In this document: piece after piece, positions 10,529-21,608 of the stretch
Numbering within the stretch: the stretch's first letter is position 1
Layout: every line of letters begins with the position of its first letter
Assembly (NCBI GenBank): GCA_024220505.1
Contig: JAKZZE010000009.1
Location: forward strand, 10,001 to 74,000
Source: Rhizopus arrhizus
Taxonomy: Eukaryota; Mucoromycota; Mucoromycetes; Mucorales; Rhizopodaceae
Direction: 5' to 3'
Length of the DNA stretch: 64,000 nt
Program-made: the position numbers and the translations under genes
Notes under the pieces: model-generated
Told to the model about the DNA's origin: nothing
Database searches by the model: none
The model's input: the letters and a program-made list of their open reading frames with translations, nothing else

Positions 10529-13265
10529 ATGGGTAAAGAGATATTTAATGCATCCATTTGTATACCTTCTTAATTAATTTTGCTAACTTTTTTTCTTTTA
10601 CTCATAGTTGTAAGTACCGGCATTTTCTTTAAAAAAGAGAACAGTAAATGAGCAAACATTAAAATTTAACCGAATTCAATTTTTGTAGAATTTCACTATT
10701 GATGAAATTCGTCGCTTAATGGACAAGGTTACCAACGTCCGTAACATGTCCGTTATTGCTCACGTCGATCACGGTAAATCCACCTTGTCTGACTCCTTGG
10801 TCTCCAAGGCCGGTATTATCTCCTCTGGTCGTGCTGGTGAAGCCCGTTATATGGATACCCGTAAGGATGAAATTGAACGTGGTATTACCATCAAGTCTAC
10901 TGCTATCTCTATGTATTTCGAAATGGGTGAAGAAGATATCAAGGAAATCAAGGGTCAAAAGACTGACGGTAGAGCTTTCTTGATCAACTTGATCGATTCT
11001 CCTGGTCACGTCGATTTCTCTTCTGAAGTTACTGCTGCTCTTCGTGTTACTGATGGTGCCCTCGTTGTTGTTGATTGTATTGATGGTGTATGTGTCCAAA
11101 CTGAAACTGTCTTGCGTCAAGCTTTGGGTGAACGTATCAAACCTGTTATTTGTCTTAACAAGATGGATCGTGCTCTTCTCGAACTTCAATTGGACAAGGA
11201 AGAACTTTACAACGTAACGTGTTTTTATGTTTTGCTGCGCCATTTGATATTAATTTATTTTTAGTCTTTCTCTCGTACCATTGAATCTGTCAACGTCATC
11301 ATCTCCACCTACGTTGATGAAGCTCTCGGTGACTGTCAAGTCTACCCTGAAAAGGGTACTGTTGCCTTTGCTTCCGGTCTTCACGGTTGGGGTTTCACTC
11401 TTCGTCAATTCGCTAGCCGTTATGCCAAGAAATTCGGTGTTGACAAGGAAAAGATGATGACCAAGCTCTGGGGTAACAACTTCTTCAACCCCAAGACCAA
11501 GAAGTGGACCACCAAGGACAGAGATGCCGATGGCAAGCCTCTCGAACGTGCTTTCAACATGTTCGTCTTGGATCCTATCTACCGTATCTTTGACTCCATC
11601 ATGAACTTCAAGAAGGAACAAACCGCCACTCTTTTGGAAAAATTGGAAATCAACTTGAACTCTGACGAAAAGGACTTAGACGGTAAGGCCCTCTTGAAGG
11701 TTGTCATGCGTAAGTTTTTGCCTTGTGGTGATGCTCTTTTGGAAATGATCTGTATCCACTTGCCCTCTCCTATCACCTCTCAAGCTTACCGTGCCGCTCT
11801 CTTGTACGAAGGTCCCGCTGATGATGAATGCTCTGTCGGTATCCGTAACACTGACCCCAACGGTCCCTTGATGTTGTACGTCTCTAAGATGGTACCTACT
11901 TCCGATAAGGGTCGTTTCTATGCTTTCGGTCGTGTCTTCTCTGGTACTGTCCGTGCTGGTATGAAGGTCCGTATTCAAGGTCCCAACTACGTTCCCGGTA
12001 GCAAGAACGATCTTGCCGTCAAGTCCATTCAACGTACTGTTCTCATGATGGGTCGTAACGTTGAAGCCATCGAAGATTGTCCTGCTGGTAACATCATTGG
12101 TCTCGTTGGTGTTGATCAATTCTTGGTCAAGTCTGGTACCATCACTACCTCTGAAGTTGCTCACAACATGAAGGTCATGAAGTTCTCTGTTTCTCCTGTT
12201 GTTCAAGTTGCTGTTGAAGTTAAGAACGCCAACGATCTTCCCAAGCTTGTTGAAGGTCTTAAGCGTCTTGCCAAGTCTGATCCTTGTGTTTTGACCTACA
12301 CCTCCGATTCTGGTGAACACATTGTTGCCGGTGCTGGTGAACTTCACTTGGAAATCTGTTTGAAAGATCTCGAAGAAGACCACGCCCAAGTTCCTCTTAA
12401 GACTGGTGACCCCGTTGTCCAATACCGTGAAACTGTCACTGCTGAATCCAGCATTGACTGTCTTTCCAAGTCTCCCAACAAGCACAACCGTATCTACATG
12501 CGTGCTTGTCCTTTGAATGAAGAACTTGCTGATGAAATCGAAGCTGGTACCATCTCTGCCAAGGACGATTTCAAGACTCGTGCTCGTGTCCTTGCCGACA
12601 AGTACGAATGGGATGTTACTGAAGCCCGTAAGATTTGGTGTTTCGGTCCCGACGGTACTGGTCCTAACGTCATGGTTGATATCACTAAGCAAGTCCAATA
12701 CCTTGGTGAAATCAAGGATTCTTGTGTTGCTGCCTTCCAATGGGCCACCAAGGAAGGTCCTGTTGCTGAAGAAAACCTCCGTGGTTGTCGTTTCAACATT
12801 TTGGATGTCACTCTTCACGCTGATGCTATTCACCGTGGTGGTGGACAAATTATCCCTACCTGTCGTCGTGTCGTCTATGCTTCCGTGCTTACCGCCACTC
12901 CTGGTATCCAAGAACCCGTTTACCTTGTTGAAATTCAATGTCCTGATTCTGCTATCGGTGGTATCTACTCTTGTCTCAACAAGCGTCGTGGTCAAGTTTT
13001 CTCTGAAGAACAAAAGCCTGGTACTCCCATGATGACCGTCAAGGCCTACTTGCCCGTTAACGAATCTTTCGGTTTCAACGCCGATCTTCGTTCCGCTACC
13101 TCCGGTCAAGCCTTCCCTCAAGCTGTCTTTGATCACTGGCAAATCATGTCTGGTAACCCTTGTGAAGAAGGTAACAAGGTTTACGACATTATCCGTGCTG
13201 TTCGTAAGAGAAAGGGTCTTACTGAAGATATTCCTGGTCTTGACAAGTACTATGACAAGCTTTAA
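10529..13265 (+). CDS. EEF2: Translation elongation factor 2
   Basis: This GTPase drives ribosomal translocation. Proposed exons: 10529-10532 (ATGG), 10608-10609 (TT), 10689-11213 and 11265-13265; the sum encodes 843 aa, close to yeast (842). The 2-nt second exon is needed to complete codon 2 and restore the conserved MVNFT start: joining exon 1 straight to exon 3 gives an immediate frameshift and stop. Seen in the protein: AHVDHGKS P-loop (residues 26-33), DSPGHVDF and NKMD boxes, the conserved Thr region of switch I, the diphthamide histidine (about residue 700, codon 12831) in DAIHRGGGQ, and the C-terminal YYDKL. Codon use is strongly biased toward GGT, AAG and CGT, as expected for a very highly expressed gene. 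That bias also makes long spurious antisense frames. Confidence 0.97.
10608..10609 (+). other. Putative 2-nt microexon of EF2
   Basis: The bases TT lie between an acceptor (TGCTAAC branch-like site, pyrimidine tract, CATAG ending at 10607) and a consensus donor (GTAAGT from 10610). Intron 1 is 10533-10607 (75 bp) and intron 2 is 10610-10688 (79 bp, ending TTTTTGTAG). Including TT gives ATG GTT AAT TTC. No other splice combination seen gives an open EF2 N-terminus. Confidence 0.7.
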
Positions 13266-13360
13266 ATGTCTTAAACTTTAATAAACTATAAAGGCCAACA
13301 ACATATATAATTTGTACATATTCCTTTATTAATAACACAAAATGACGGTTTTTCATTCAC

Positions 13361-14134
13361 TTAATTTGATAACAGTGTCTTCTCATCAAAAAAATTGAGT
13401 TGTCTTACTAAAAAATCTTCATAAGATTCATCCAATTTTTTCATTCTTTCTTCTAATTCCTTATCCTTATTATCGTCTTCCTCATTTTCCTCGTCTCTGT
13501 TGTTTTTCTTGCTGCCGTCATGTTCATCACTTAGATCACCAGAATAAGCATCAATCGCGTGTTGAGGCTCATCGTCATCAGATGTATCACCATAATCTTC
13601 ATTGCGATAAACATAATAATTTTGAAGTTCATCTTCTGTGTCAATTGGCTTCAACATCTCATCTTCTGTATCTTCCGTATCTTCCATATTTTCCTCATCG
13701 TCTGTATCTTTCATATTTTCTATATCTTTTTTAAAGAATTCGCCATTAGGACTGCTATCCCTGCTAATTATTTTCTCTTCAAAATGTTCATCGTTATATT
13801 CATCCTTGTAAAGAAGACGCCTTCGTTTAGCAAGAAAACTACTTGATTTTTGATAGCTGCTGAAAGTACGAGGCATTGCATATAATATAGACATGATATC
13901 CAAATTATTTAATCTTGCATCTGAAGATTCTGTCAAAAACGACTTCCATAGTCTCTCTCTTTTTGCTATAAAATGATTCATCATAGATCTAGTAACTGTT
14001 TTATCTGGATTGTTTGATAACTCGGTATATAAAGAAGAAATGATATCAGTAATAAGATATTTTACAAGTTGATAACATTGCACAAGTGTGCTTGATAAGA
14101 TTGTTATGTCAGTTCTTCCAGAAAACCTATTCAT
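13361..14134 (-). CDS. Acidic protein, possible C-terminal half of the adjacent SANT gene
   Basis: Read from ATG 14134 this gives 257 aa. The first third is helical, and its GRTDIT segment followed by helices hints at a histone-fold-like region. The rest is dominated by Asp/Glu tracts, as in chromatin or nucleolar proteins. Its start is only 39 nt after the stop of the SANT-domain frame on the same strand, so the two may be one gene. The obvious intron (14140-14177, GTAAGA..AATAG) misses the frame by one base. A longer intron (14140-14235, weaker donor GTTTGC) joins them in frame to 548 aa. A two-gene reading is equally consistent with the DNA. Confidence 0.55.
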   Translation of the reverse strand: MNRFSGRTDITILSSTLVQCYQLVKYLITDIISSLYTELSNNPDKTVTRSMMNHFIAKRERLWKSFLTESSDARLNNLDIMSILYAMPRTFSSYQKSSSFLAKRRRLLYKDEYNDEHFEEKIISRDSSPNGEFFKKDIENMKDTDDEENMEDTEDTEDEMLKPIDTEDELQNYYVYRNEDYGDTSDDDEPQHAIDAYSGDLSDEHDGSKKNNRDEENEEDDNKDKELEERMKKLDESYEDFLVRQLNFFDEKTLLSN

Positions 14135-14173
14135 TTTAACTATTAACAATAGAAATTAGGGCTTATAGCTATC

Positions 14174-15103
14174 TTACAAGCTATTTAATGCAGATGTATT
14201 GTGTATGTCAAAAAATTCCATAGCTCTTTGCAAACATTCTGGTGGTGAATTCAATATTGATTGGTGTTTTGCAAACTTTTCTAATTCCAACACACTCTGC
14301 ACTGTTTCTGCAAACCTGTTTTCTTGCAAAATAAATAAAGGTGACATTTCTCTTGCAGAATAGTTATCATCCAAAGGCTGCTTTTCGATAGAACGTGAAG
14401 CAACTTCTAATGCATCCAAATATTCTAATACTTCTAGTGTTGTCTTTGATCCTATTCGTCGACTGATTTCAGTAACATCATGTCGCCCGCATCTCTCTAA
14501 AGCCGTAAAAAACTTTTGTTTCTCCTTTGGAGTCCAACGAGAACCATTTATATCTGTTATTCCTTCAAACATTTCCTCTTCTTCATTACTTTTTTCTTGG
14601 CCTTTTATGAATTCCAAATACGTTTTTATATGGTCTCTGTAATTTTTTGTGCAAATCTCATTAAAATAAGTTGTATAGCGATCCCCAAGCTGTGAAGTTA
14701 TCATATTTCCTTTTACAACTAATGGGCTTTTATAAATACGTTCTCGTGTTTTGTCAGGAACAATTGGCGTAAGTAATTTGGCTTCATAGTCAATTACGTG
14801 CTGCAGTGATTTGAATGTAGAATTTTCAGGATTTTTTGTATTTGCTTTTTTTAACTCGATGAATTCTACATTCTGATTGGCATCATAGTAATTGTATTCA
14901 TGAACAAGCATTTGATAGGTTTCGTGATTCCCAGCAAACCATGCATTGTTAAGATTGGTAAGGATAGATGCAATTTTTTGATTTTTGACGACTTCCTGTG
15001 CATCTTGGGTTACTGTAGATTTTATTTTTGCTTGATTTGATTTTGCTATCTTTTTTTTTAAATGTACATTTTCAGGTTCATTTGATTGTTGCTTTCTCTT
15101 CAT
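14174..15103 (-). CDS. SANT/Myb-domain protein, RRN5-like
   Basis: 309 aa read from ATG 15103. The basic N-terminus is followed by a conserved central region and a SANT/Myb-like domain at about residues 188-232, with the pattern RWTPKEKQKFF..ALERCGR. The order resembles RRN5, a subunit of the upstream activating factor for RNA polymerase I; this assignment is by memory of the family and moderate. The protein probably acts in the nucleolus or on chromatin. The frame ends in TTGTAAG, which could be a splice donor instead of a stop, linking it to the acidic frame downstream. It is divergent from the FAS1 gene across 312 bp. Confidence 0.55.
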   Translation of the reverse strand: MKRKQQSNEPENVHLKKKIAKSNQAKIKSTVTQDAQEVVKNQKIASILTNLNNAWFAGNHETYQMLVHEYNYYDANQNVEFIELKKANTKNPENSTFKSLQHVIDYEAKLLTPIVPDKTRERIYKSPLVVKGNMITSQLGDRYTTYFNEICTKNYRDHIKTYLEFIKGQEKSNEEEEMFEGITDINGSRWTPKEKQKFFTALERCGRHDVTEISRRIGSKTTLEVLEYLDALEVASRSIEKQPLDDNYSAREMSPLFILQENRFAETVQSVLELEKFAKHQSILNSPPECLQRAMEFFDIHNTSALNSL

Positions 15104-15415
15104 GTTGTTAATTAAAATGGACTCTCAAAAAAAAAAAGATAAAATAACGGCACCGTTTTTAGCATAAAAAGCCACTTTCTCAAGAAGTTGTGTTAATAAA
15201 TCTTTTGGTCCATATAGCACAATGCATTGTCGGATTTTGCTCTATATTGTCTATATAATATACATCTTTCAATAGAAAAAGAAACATTAATAGCAATCAC
15301 GAGTGTTCTAAAATATGGTTCACTGTAAGTTTGCATTTACTTGGTGAAAATTGACGGAGTATAAATGGTAAAGTAAACAGAAAAAAGAAAAGCATAATTT
15401 AACATTTTTGTTGAA
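15104..15415. promoter_or_regulatory. Divergent intergenic region (SANT gene / FAS1 gene)
   Basis: 312 bp between two divergent start codons. It presumably holds both promoters. No specific element was recognised apart from A-rich runs and CTATATAATAT near 15251. Confidence 0.4.
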
Positions 15416-17935
15416 ATGAAGATATTCATATTTTTATTACTTATAAAGACAATAATAGCCTATAATACAATCATAGATGTTTTATCAAAAGAAGAACGTT
15501 TTTCCACCTTAATAAGCTATCTACAGCATACTCGGCTCATACCTTTGATTAATAGTTTGGCAGGAGGAACATTTTTTGCACCAGATAATACTGCATTTGA
15601 ACATTATGAAGGAACAAGTATAACAAGGGATGTATTATTATATCACTTATTACCAGTTGAATACAAGACTTCTGGTTTTCGACAAGGACAAATAGTTGAG
15701 TCAATGTACTATCGACCTGGTTACTTGGAAACTAATTCAACTGGACAAAGGCTGAAATTTAGAAAAAAGTCTTTCATATTTTATTACGTTAATGAGGCAA
15801 GAATTATAGATAAAGACATTTTCGTAAATAAGAACACAACGCTTCATGTCATTAACCAAGTACTTGAACCACCCAAATTGTTGTGTAAGAAAATGATGAT
15901 AATGAAAATTTCTCAACTAACATTTAACAATAATAGCTGATTTGCTTAAATTAAATGATAGAAAAATGTATGACTTAATTGATAAAGTAAAAGTACCATT
16001 GTGGGTTGAAGAAAGGCCATTTACAACCTTTATTTCTTCAAATTATTTATTGGATAAATTCAATCAGGTTGAACAGCATTATTTAATATCTAAATCTGGC
16101 TTTAAAGACTTAGAAAAGCTATTAAAATACGACATCATTCCTCAACCTATTTACTTGGGTAATTGTATAAATGGTGAAAAAGAATGTAAGTATTTTGTAT
16201 ATAAAAAAAAAGGCTTTTATTGATATTATTTCTGTGTAGATAAGACTGAATCTGGAGAAGTAATAAAAATTAAAATAAACAATGGTCAAATCACTGTTAA
16301 CGATTTGAAAGTATTGAAAACTGACATACTTGCTGCTAATGGTACACTTAATATAATTATTATACTGTATTAACATTTCATTAATAGGTGTTATTCACCT
16401 ATTGGAGGATGTACCTTATAGTAATTCAGTTGTATTTGATACTAGGAAATACCTTATTGGCCTTAATGCAACAAAATTTATATCATTGATGGATGCTTAT
16501 GGATTAGGATCATTTCTTAACAATGAAAATAAGACTATACTAGCACTTACAAATGATGTGATTGATGAAGATGAGATACCAAATAATCGAAAGCTACCAT
16601 GGCTAAGTTACCATATATTGGATGGTGCTTGGAAATCTAAAGACTTGTATAACAATATGTTAATCAAAACTCAATATTATTCTACACAATTGAACAATAA
16701 GCCTCAGCGTCTTGTTGTTTATGTTGATGAATTAGATTCTATTTCTTTTGGACCTCATTCAAAAGTGATTGGGAATGAATGTAAAGTACTATTACTATTA
16801 TCATTATTTATGCATATAAAGCTAAGACGTATAATTAGTATCTATTGATGGAAACCAAATCTTTCGTATATCTAGCCCATTAGACCTCCCTTTAGATATA
16901 TTTTCGAATCTTGTGGTAGACTTGGATCTTTCAACTTTTATTGCAGCTTTATATGTTTCTGGAGTTGTACACGATATCGAGTCATCTAAAGGCATCACTT
17001 TGTTTGTACCAGTAAATCAAGCATTTAAGTCACTTGGTATTGTTTCAAGATATTTATTTCATGCTTCAGGTCATGTTGATCTTCAAAGCGTACTTCGATA
17101 TCATGTCACCCTGACTCCTTTATATTATCAAGATTTAGTGGGTAACATTCAACAAGCCAAAACGCTTGCTAATGAAGATTTATTGATTAATGGAAGTAAT
17201 CATCAGCAAGTCAGAATTGGAAGTCATCATGACCTCAATAATCAAGGTGTAATAGGCGCAGCAGATATCCTTGTCTCCAATGGCGTTGTACATAAAATCG
17301 ATAGGCTTCAAATACCTCATCATCTCAACATTACTCACAGACAACTCTTGAGAGGCATCGATGCTAATTTGATGGAGAGTATCTTGAAGCGAACGGGATT
17401 GATGGATAAAATAGAGGGAACTAATTGGTTAATATTAGCCCCAATTGATAAAGCATTTGAACAGATTGACTTGGAGTCCATGTGGAATGATACATCTCAG
17501 TTGGAACGTATTGCTAAGCTACATATCCTACCACGAAGCCATAAAACTCGCTTGCTTGGTGATCAAGAATTTGATACTTTGCTATCATCAGAAGACAGAA
17601 TAATTTTAAAAGAAATGGGTTCAGCCAATAAAATGGTCTGGGTCAGAGGCCAACCTTTGAGTGTTCATGCACATGTACTAGACATGGGCTACACTAATAC
17701 AGGTGATAGCGTAGGAGGCGTCATAGAAATCGATTCTGTTCTTTCTCCAGTTGAACGTGGTATATTTGGACTTCCCTGGATATGGTCCATGATTCTTGTT
17801 TGCTTTTTTTACATTTCTATAATATGTATTGTCCTATTTGTTGGCTATATTTCCATTAAAAAATGGACAAGAAAGAGAAATGGATATGAAACTATTTTGG
17901 ATGCAGAACAAGAAGAAAATAGGGATATTCAATAA
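15416..17935 (+). CDS. Fasciclin (FAS1)-repeat type I membrane protein
   Basis: Five exons: 15416-15884, 15937-16185, 16240-16341, 16388-16780 and 16839-17935, encoding 769 aa (2310 nt, exactly in frame). A signal peptide (residues 1-15, very hydrophobic) leads into about four FAS1 domains. Each carries the typical FAPDN/FVPVN-like strand and a YH-x-L/LPV or N-x-VVH-x-I segment; the last two, in exon 5, are the clearest. A single transmembrane helix near residues 720-745 precedes a short basic cytosolic tail ending in acidic residues. Family members mediate cell adhesion or wall attachment, and fungal ones can be vacuolar. Location at the cell surface or vacuole is inference. All introns are 46-58 bp. 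Confidence 0.85.
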
Positions 17936-18416
17936 TATGTATGTTTATGCTTGATCAATAAACATATTGGCTAATTCCTTGTATCAAACTTGTTCATAAA
18001 GGAATAACTATTTTTATATACCACTTTTAGCTTGTTTAATATAAACCTTTGCTAAAAAAAAATTTATCAAAGTTGTAAGCAACAAATCTCTCTTTTCTCG
18101 CTTTTTTTTTATGCGCATAAAACTATTCTATTTCAACATACCAAACTTTATCAATTCAATTTTTTAATCTTAAAAAGTTGCATAGATGATAAGGAAACAC
18201 TCTTTTATTTGTACTTAACTGTATTTCCTTTCAATAAAATCATAATTCTCCTGCACGAGCACAGCAAATAGCCAATCGGATAAAAGAATGGTTTCTCAGT
18301 TCGGAGTTTAACAAACTCTTTGAAAGACTTCCCACAAAAAAGTAGCCTGTTTTTTGTTACTGTATGGAAAATTAAAAACATTTCTATTCACACGTACATT
18401 ACATAATTATACATCG
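17936..18416. other. Intergenic region upstream of the kinase
   Basis: AT-rich, with no coding signal. It holds the 3' end signals of the FAS1 gene (AATAAAC near 17958) and presumably the kinase promoter. Confidence 0.5.
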
Positions 18417-20406
18417 ATGGGTGTTGTTTGTTGCTGCGAACGAGAATCTTTGGAACTTGATGGCGAAGGTTTGCATAATATAGCAGCAAAAAAGAATAAT
18501 TGGAAATAGTAACAAATGATAAACAATTAGTTAATTTATCCCATTTCTCATTACTAAGATCTGTCGGTAAAGGGGCTTTTGGTAGAGTCAGAGTAGTTCA
18601 ACATAAAACCACAAAACAATTATATGCTTTAAAATATATAAACAAGTCAAAATGCATCCAAATGAAAGCTGTAGAAAATATAATATCAGAAAGAAAGATA
18701 TTAGAACAAATTGATTGCAATTTGATTGTAAATATGAGATATGCATTTCAAGACGAAGATAACTTATTTATGGTTCTTGACTTGATGTTGGGAGGCGATT
18801 TAAGATTTCATTTGGATCGACTGGGTACTATGCCTGAAGAATATGTGAGATTTTATGCTGCCGAAATAGCCCTTGGGCTAAATTATCTACATTCTCTCAA
18901 CATCATTCACAGGTAACAACAGTGTACTTTTAGATAAACTGCCACTAAAACACAGTGTCAGAGACATAAAACCAGATAATATTCTACTCGATGGAAAAGG
19001 TCATGCTCATCTAACTGATTTTAACATTGCAACAACGATCGTAGATTCAAAGCCCTTGACTTCCATTGCTGGAAGTTTTGCTTACATTGCCCCTGAAATA
19101 TTATTGAAAAGAGGATATCTAAGTTCGGTTGATTGGTGGTCTATGGGCGTTGTTTGCTATGAATTACTGTTTGGCAAAGTAAAGACTATTATTAACTTTT
19201 CATATATATAAGATTCTAAGATATTTTTTACTAGAGACCTTTTCGAGGCAAAACAAATGATGCTTTACAAAATTCTATTCTTCATGATTCTCTTATATTC
19301 CCTCATCACCATAATATATCTCCTTTAGCGATTGACTTTATTGAAAATTTATTAACCCGAGACGTTGACATTCGCATCGGGTTTGGTAAGCAAGGCTTTG
19401 ATAGACTAATTGCTCATCCTTGGTTTGCTGACATCGATTGGCAAGGAATAAAGCTCAAAAAAATAAATCCTCCCTTTGTACCTGATGTAAGTTATATAAT
19501 CATACATGTAGGCATATACTTATCAGGAAAAAAAAATAGAACAAGAAAGCAAATTTTGATCCAACACATGAACTAGATGAATTACAATTACAAGACAAGA
19601 CACCAAAAATAAATATGAAAAATAGCAAACGCAACATGGATGCCTCTCATTTAGATAGAAGCAGGCAAATAAGTAATGACCAAGAACTATTGGAGCAAAG
19701 CCCGGAAAGACAAATGATGGAAGATAAGTTCCTAGCCTATGATTATAGCAAACCAGAAGAAAATGAAAATAGAAGAAGAATGGCTGAACAAAAGCACTGG
19801 GCGCAAAAAATGAACAAAACCACAGGCCACTCAAACAGAAAAGCAGGCGGCACGTATAAAGTCAGTGTGTTGGATTATTTAAACCAGAAGCCACCGCCAC
19901 CATTAACAGCTAGTGATATCTTGAAACTGGAAGAATTGGCCAGATCAGCCAAGGCAAATACAAGTAAAGACAAAACAAACGAATGGAGACCACCATCGGG
20001 ATTATTGAATTACAATGATATGGATGGATTTTCTATTGAAGCAGTGAAAGCTAGAAATGATTATATATTACAGCAAGGGGGCAATCCACCTCCTACTAGA
20101 CCACCTCCGTTCAATTACAAAAAAGAAAATGATAAAGATAGGTATGATAGTAATAACGTATCAAAGCATGCTGATTCAAGTTATCAAGAAGCTAGAACGA
20201 GATCTTCTGATGACAGTAGCTGCCCATTAGTTACATCCCCTAATGATTCCGAACGTTACCTAATAGAATCTGCTGCAAGTATTGAAAAAGCAGATGAGGC
20301 CACCATTAGTATGCTGAACGATGATCACGTTGTAAAATACTCTGCCTCGGTTAAATCGACTACTTCCAACAATTCATATTATACCAAATCTAGTCTAAAC
20401 TACTAA
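18417..20406 (+). CDS. STK32/YANK-type AGC serine/threonine kinase
   Basis: Exons: 18417-18468, 18510-18912, 18962-19178, 19235-19486 and 19546-20406, encoding 594 aa. The N-terminus MGVVCCC fits N-myristoylation plus palmitoylation, implying membrane attachment. The kinase domain covers about residues 30-310: GKGAFGRV glycine loop, ALKYINK lysine, HRDIKPDN catalytic loop, DFN in place of DFG (typical of the STK32/YANK group), and APE within YIAPEILL. The long, polar C-terminal tail includes a KVSVLDYLNQK segment and proline-rich stretches, and looks disordered. The first intron is only 41 bp with donor GTTTGC; it is kept because it gives the acylation motif and the right phase. Substrates are unknown. 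Confidence 0.88.
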
Positions 20407-21085
20407 TTTATCTAATTGTCAGCAATTTCAATTGTCTCCCTACTATATTCTCCTTAATTTCCCTTATAATACCCAATGTTTTTAATAAAATACGAAATAT
20501 ACATTATAAACATTAGTATGTATAAGGACAATGCTTCTAATTCTTCTGTTTTGTGGAAGCACCAAATTTATTGTGGAGAGAAAATTGCCGTTTAAGAGTA
20601 AGAGTTTCAACAGCAAAAAGCATATATATATATACTACAATGTATTTAAATGAGCAAATGTTATTAAATTCCACATTCTCGCAAATACATATTTTCCTCT
20701 ATCCCTCTTTTTTCGTGCAAACGCTTACTACGACTGCAGTTAATTAATAGCACGCTTTTTTGAAAACTACAAATTAACCATTTCAATCTCTTCTAAACTT
20801 ATATACATTCAGCTTTGCTCTTCTACGTATGATTATAAAGCTCGAACTCAAAATGCTGCAAGATTTTATAAAATTTTAGTAGTTTCGAGCAGAATATGCT
20901 TGAACTATTGCCAGCTATTTTTTTTCTTCTGCTGCCCATCTCCTCTTCTTCTCTCTCTTTACTATATATTCTATTAATAAAAGTTTTATGTAGTCTCTTT
21001 TTTCTTTGCTGAAAAGAAAAGCTGTTTATTGAGTTCGTTAAATTTCAGATCCAATTTCGAGTTGTAAATAAATCAACCAGTTAAT
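20407..21085. other. Intergenic, convergent gene ends
   Basis: 3' regions of the kinase (plus) and eS30 (minus). There is a TA run at 20624-20633 and pyrimidine-rich tracts near 20930-20960. No gene was recognised. Confidence 0.5.
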
Positions 21086-21391
21086 TTAAGGACCAGCGGT
21101 AGGAGCAGGGTTCATTCTGCGCTTGCCACCAACTTGAGTAGTAACATTGACGAAACGACGGCTATCATTGTTGGATTAGTTTCTTGGATTATGTTGAAAT
21201 ATTTTCATTTACTTGTAAACTTGTCTCTTCTTAGCGCGACCAGTCTTGGCCTTCTTCTTTTCTTGCTTAGCAACCTTAGGAGTTTGAGACTTTACTTTAC
21301 CAGCACGAGCAAGGGAACCGTGAACTTTACCCTATAATTTTGTATTAATAAATTGTGAATGGATGGATGGATGGGTATGTGTACATACCAT
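21086..21391 (-). CDS. RPS30: 40S ribosomal protein eS30
   Basis: Three exons on the minus strand: 21389-21391 (just ATG), 21213-21331 and 21086-21161, giving 65 aa. The protein begins [20 protein letters not shown] and ends with [15 protein letters not shown], the complete eS30 signature. As in yeast there is no ubiquitin-like N-terminal fusion, in contrast to animal FAU. Introns are 57 bp (immediately after the start codon) and 51 bp. It diverges from eS1 across 217 bp, so two small-subunit genes share one promoter region. The length is normal for the family. Confidence 0.96.
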
Positions 21392-21608
21392 ATTAGATGT
21401 TAATAATCTACAAAGAGAAGGATTTCCCCGTTTTCTGAATGCTGACAACTAAAAAATTTTGAGCTGTAAAAGTTCTACAGAATTCAAGTCCGGATCGGAG
21501 ATTCTTGTTAGACGCTCTTTAATGTGACAGCATTCCTAGTTAAATTGCCGCGCTACAAGTGTTTAGACACCTTGAGAACCTTATTGATCCCTCTTTTATA
21601 TTGACATT
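21392..21608. promoter_or_regulatory. Bidirectional ribosomal protein promoter (eS30 / eS1)
   Basis: The 217-bp gap holds GTCCGGATCGGA at 21488-21499, 97 bp from the eS30 start and 121 bp from the eS1 start. A near-identical 12-mer lies 109 bp before eL42. Pyrimidine elements lie close to each start: on the minus strand (21408-21427) GGAAATCC then TTCTCTTT, and on the plus strand GATCCCTCTTTTATA at 21586-21600. Confidence 0.6.

Noticed and set aside
10719..10760. EF2 starting at ATG 10719
   Set aside because: This would drop the conserved [11 protein letters not shown] segment, which is encoded in frame just upstream after an intron acceptor.
11676..13142. 488-codon open frame antisense to EF2
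   Set aside because: It mirrors the strongly biased codons of EF2. Similar antisense frames occur opposite eS1 and PMA1, and the protein is compositionally odd with no domain.
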